64,000 nucleotides of DNA from Candidatus Apopatosoma intestinale (GTDB taxonomy: Bacteria > Bacillota > Clostridia > Oscillospirales > CAG-272), in contig DODZ01000020.1 in assembly GCA_003524145.1 (NCBI GenBank), forward strand, positions 1 to 64,000, written 5' to 3'. Each line of letters opens with the position of its first letter. Position 1 is the first letter of the stretch. The position numbers and the translations under genes are program-made. The notes below the pieces were generated by a model, which made no database searches, was not told the DNA's origin, and worked only from the letters and a program-made list of their open reading frames with translations. Shown here in pieces: positions 63,546 to 64,000 of this stretch.

Positions 63546-64000
63546 ATGAAAAAGTATTTGATGTCAGATAAGCTGGTTCCTGTTCATTCCGATATACGAG
63601 GACCTATTTTTGTAGAAGCGCTTGAAATGCAGAAGAAGGGCATTTCCGTGCTCAAGCTCAATACCGGAAATCCTGCGGCTTTCGGCTTTAAAATGCCCGA
63701 GAGTGTGCGTCGCGCTCTCTCGGAAAATATGGACAAGGCAGTAGGATATTGCGATTTCCGCGGAATGACGGAGGCAAGAGAAGCTATCTGCACATATGAG
63801 AGCGGAAAGGGAATAAAAGGCATTACGCCCGACGATGTTTTCATCGGAAACGGCGTAAGCGAGCTTGCCTCTATGCTGACGGCTGTAACGCTGAATTTCG
63901 GCGATGAATTTCTCATTCCTTCGCCGAGCTACTCTCTGTGGACAAATTCGGCTTATATCGCCGGAGCAAAGCCTGTTTTCTATACCTGTGACGAAAGCTC
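63546..64000 (+). CDS. AlaA-like aminotransferase (N-terminal part)
   Basis: Open to the window end, so only 151 residues are visible. Reads as a class I/II aminotransferase very close to the AlaA group: IRGPIFVEALEMQKKG, LKLNTGNPAAFGFKMPE, AVGYCDFRGMTEAREAI, VFIGNGVSELASML and FLIPSPSYSLWT. AlaA uses pyruvate and glutamate to make alanine; exact specificity is not shown by the N-terminus. The PLP Lys lies beyond the window. Ribosome binding site GGAGA 10 nt ahead. Confidence 0.9.
   Translation, partial: MKKYLMSDKLVPVHSDIRGPIFVEALEMQKKGISVLKLNTGNPAAFGFKMPESVRRALSENMDKAVGYCDFRGMTEAREAICTYESGKGIKGITPDDVFIGNGVSELASMLTAVTLNFGDEFLIPSPSYSLWTNSAYIAGAKPVFYTCDES

Overview
The window looks like a chromosomal segment of an anaerobic, probably gut-associated member of the Bacillota, class Clostridia, most likely near the Oscillospiraceae/Ruminococcaceae. 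The clues are the two replicative polymerases PolC and DnaE, WhiA, a CIRCE-controlled hrcA-grpE-dnaK-dnaJ operon, paired GlgC/GlgD, the sporulation genes yabP/yabQ, strong Shine-Dalgarno sequences and BspA-type leucine-rich repeat (LRR_5) surface proteins. The genus assignment is inference only. I saw no phage, insertion sequence or CRISPR array.

Layout. 1-7066 is the accessory end. It holds the tail of a collagen-like/LRR_5 protein, a large secreted LRR_5 protein followed by a 40-residue mini-gene, and a three-gene operon: an XRE regulator, a membrane protein with an SPFH-like inner domain and an outer LRR domain, and a cytosolic zinc-ribbon trypsin-like protease. 7166-13029 (minus) is murB-whiA-dnaE plus a small membrane protein. 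13186-16260 is a Crp/Fnr regulator with a SsuA-type ABC importer. 16413-31315 is a carbohydrate block: glgB-glgC-glgD-glgA-glgP, a terminator, then a GH13 enzyme, a lipoprotein, GH31, GH29 and a small Fe-S protein. 31410-35655 holds a divergent M6-like peptidase and an operon with a 25-residue leader peptide, an EamA exporter, CysE and a HAD phosphatase.

35674-46305 is a housekeeping run: pyrH-frr-uppS-cdsA-dxr-rseP-ispG-polC (nucleotide kinase, ribosome recycling, isoprenoid/lipid precursors, intramembrane protease, replication). hup, rqcP, yabP, yabQ and divIC follow. 48573-49467 (minus) is thiT behind a complete TPP riboswitch. 49628-56435 is the heat-shock operon plus prmA and rsmE. The last part carries a hypothetical membrane protein, a CdaR-type regulator, an S41 protease, greA, a lysyl-tRNA synthetase with an extra tRNA-binding domain, a membrane-anchored unknown, tRNA-Gly/Arg/His and the start of an AlaA-like aminotransferase.

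The genes most worth a second look are the XRE/SPFH-LRR/protease operon, the leader peptide ending in Cys-Lys-Cys ahead of the exporter and cysE, the hairpin that buries the yabP ribosome binding site, the mini-gene behind the LRR protein, and the LysRS fusion. All functional statements come from reading the sequence and family knowledge; no database search was run.
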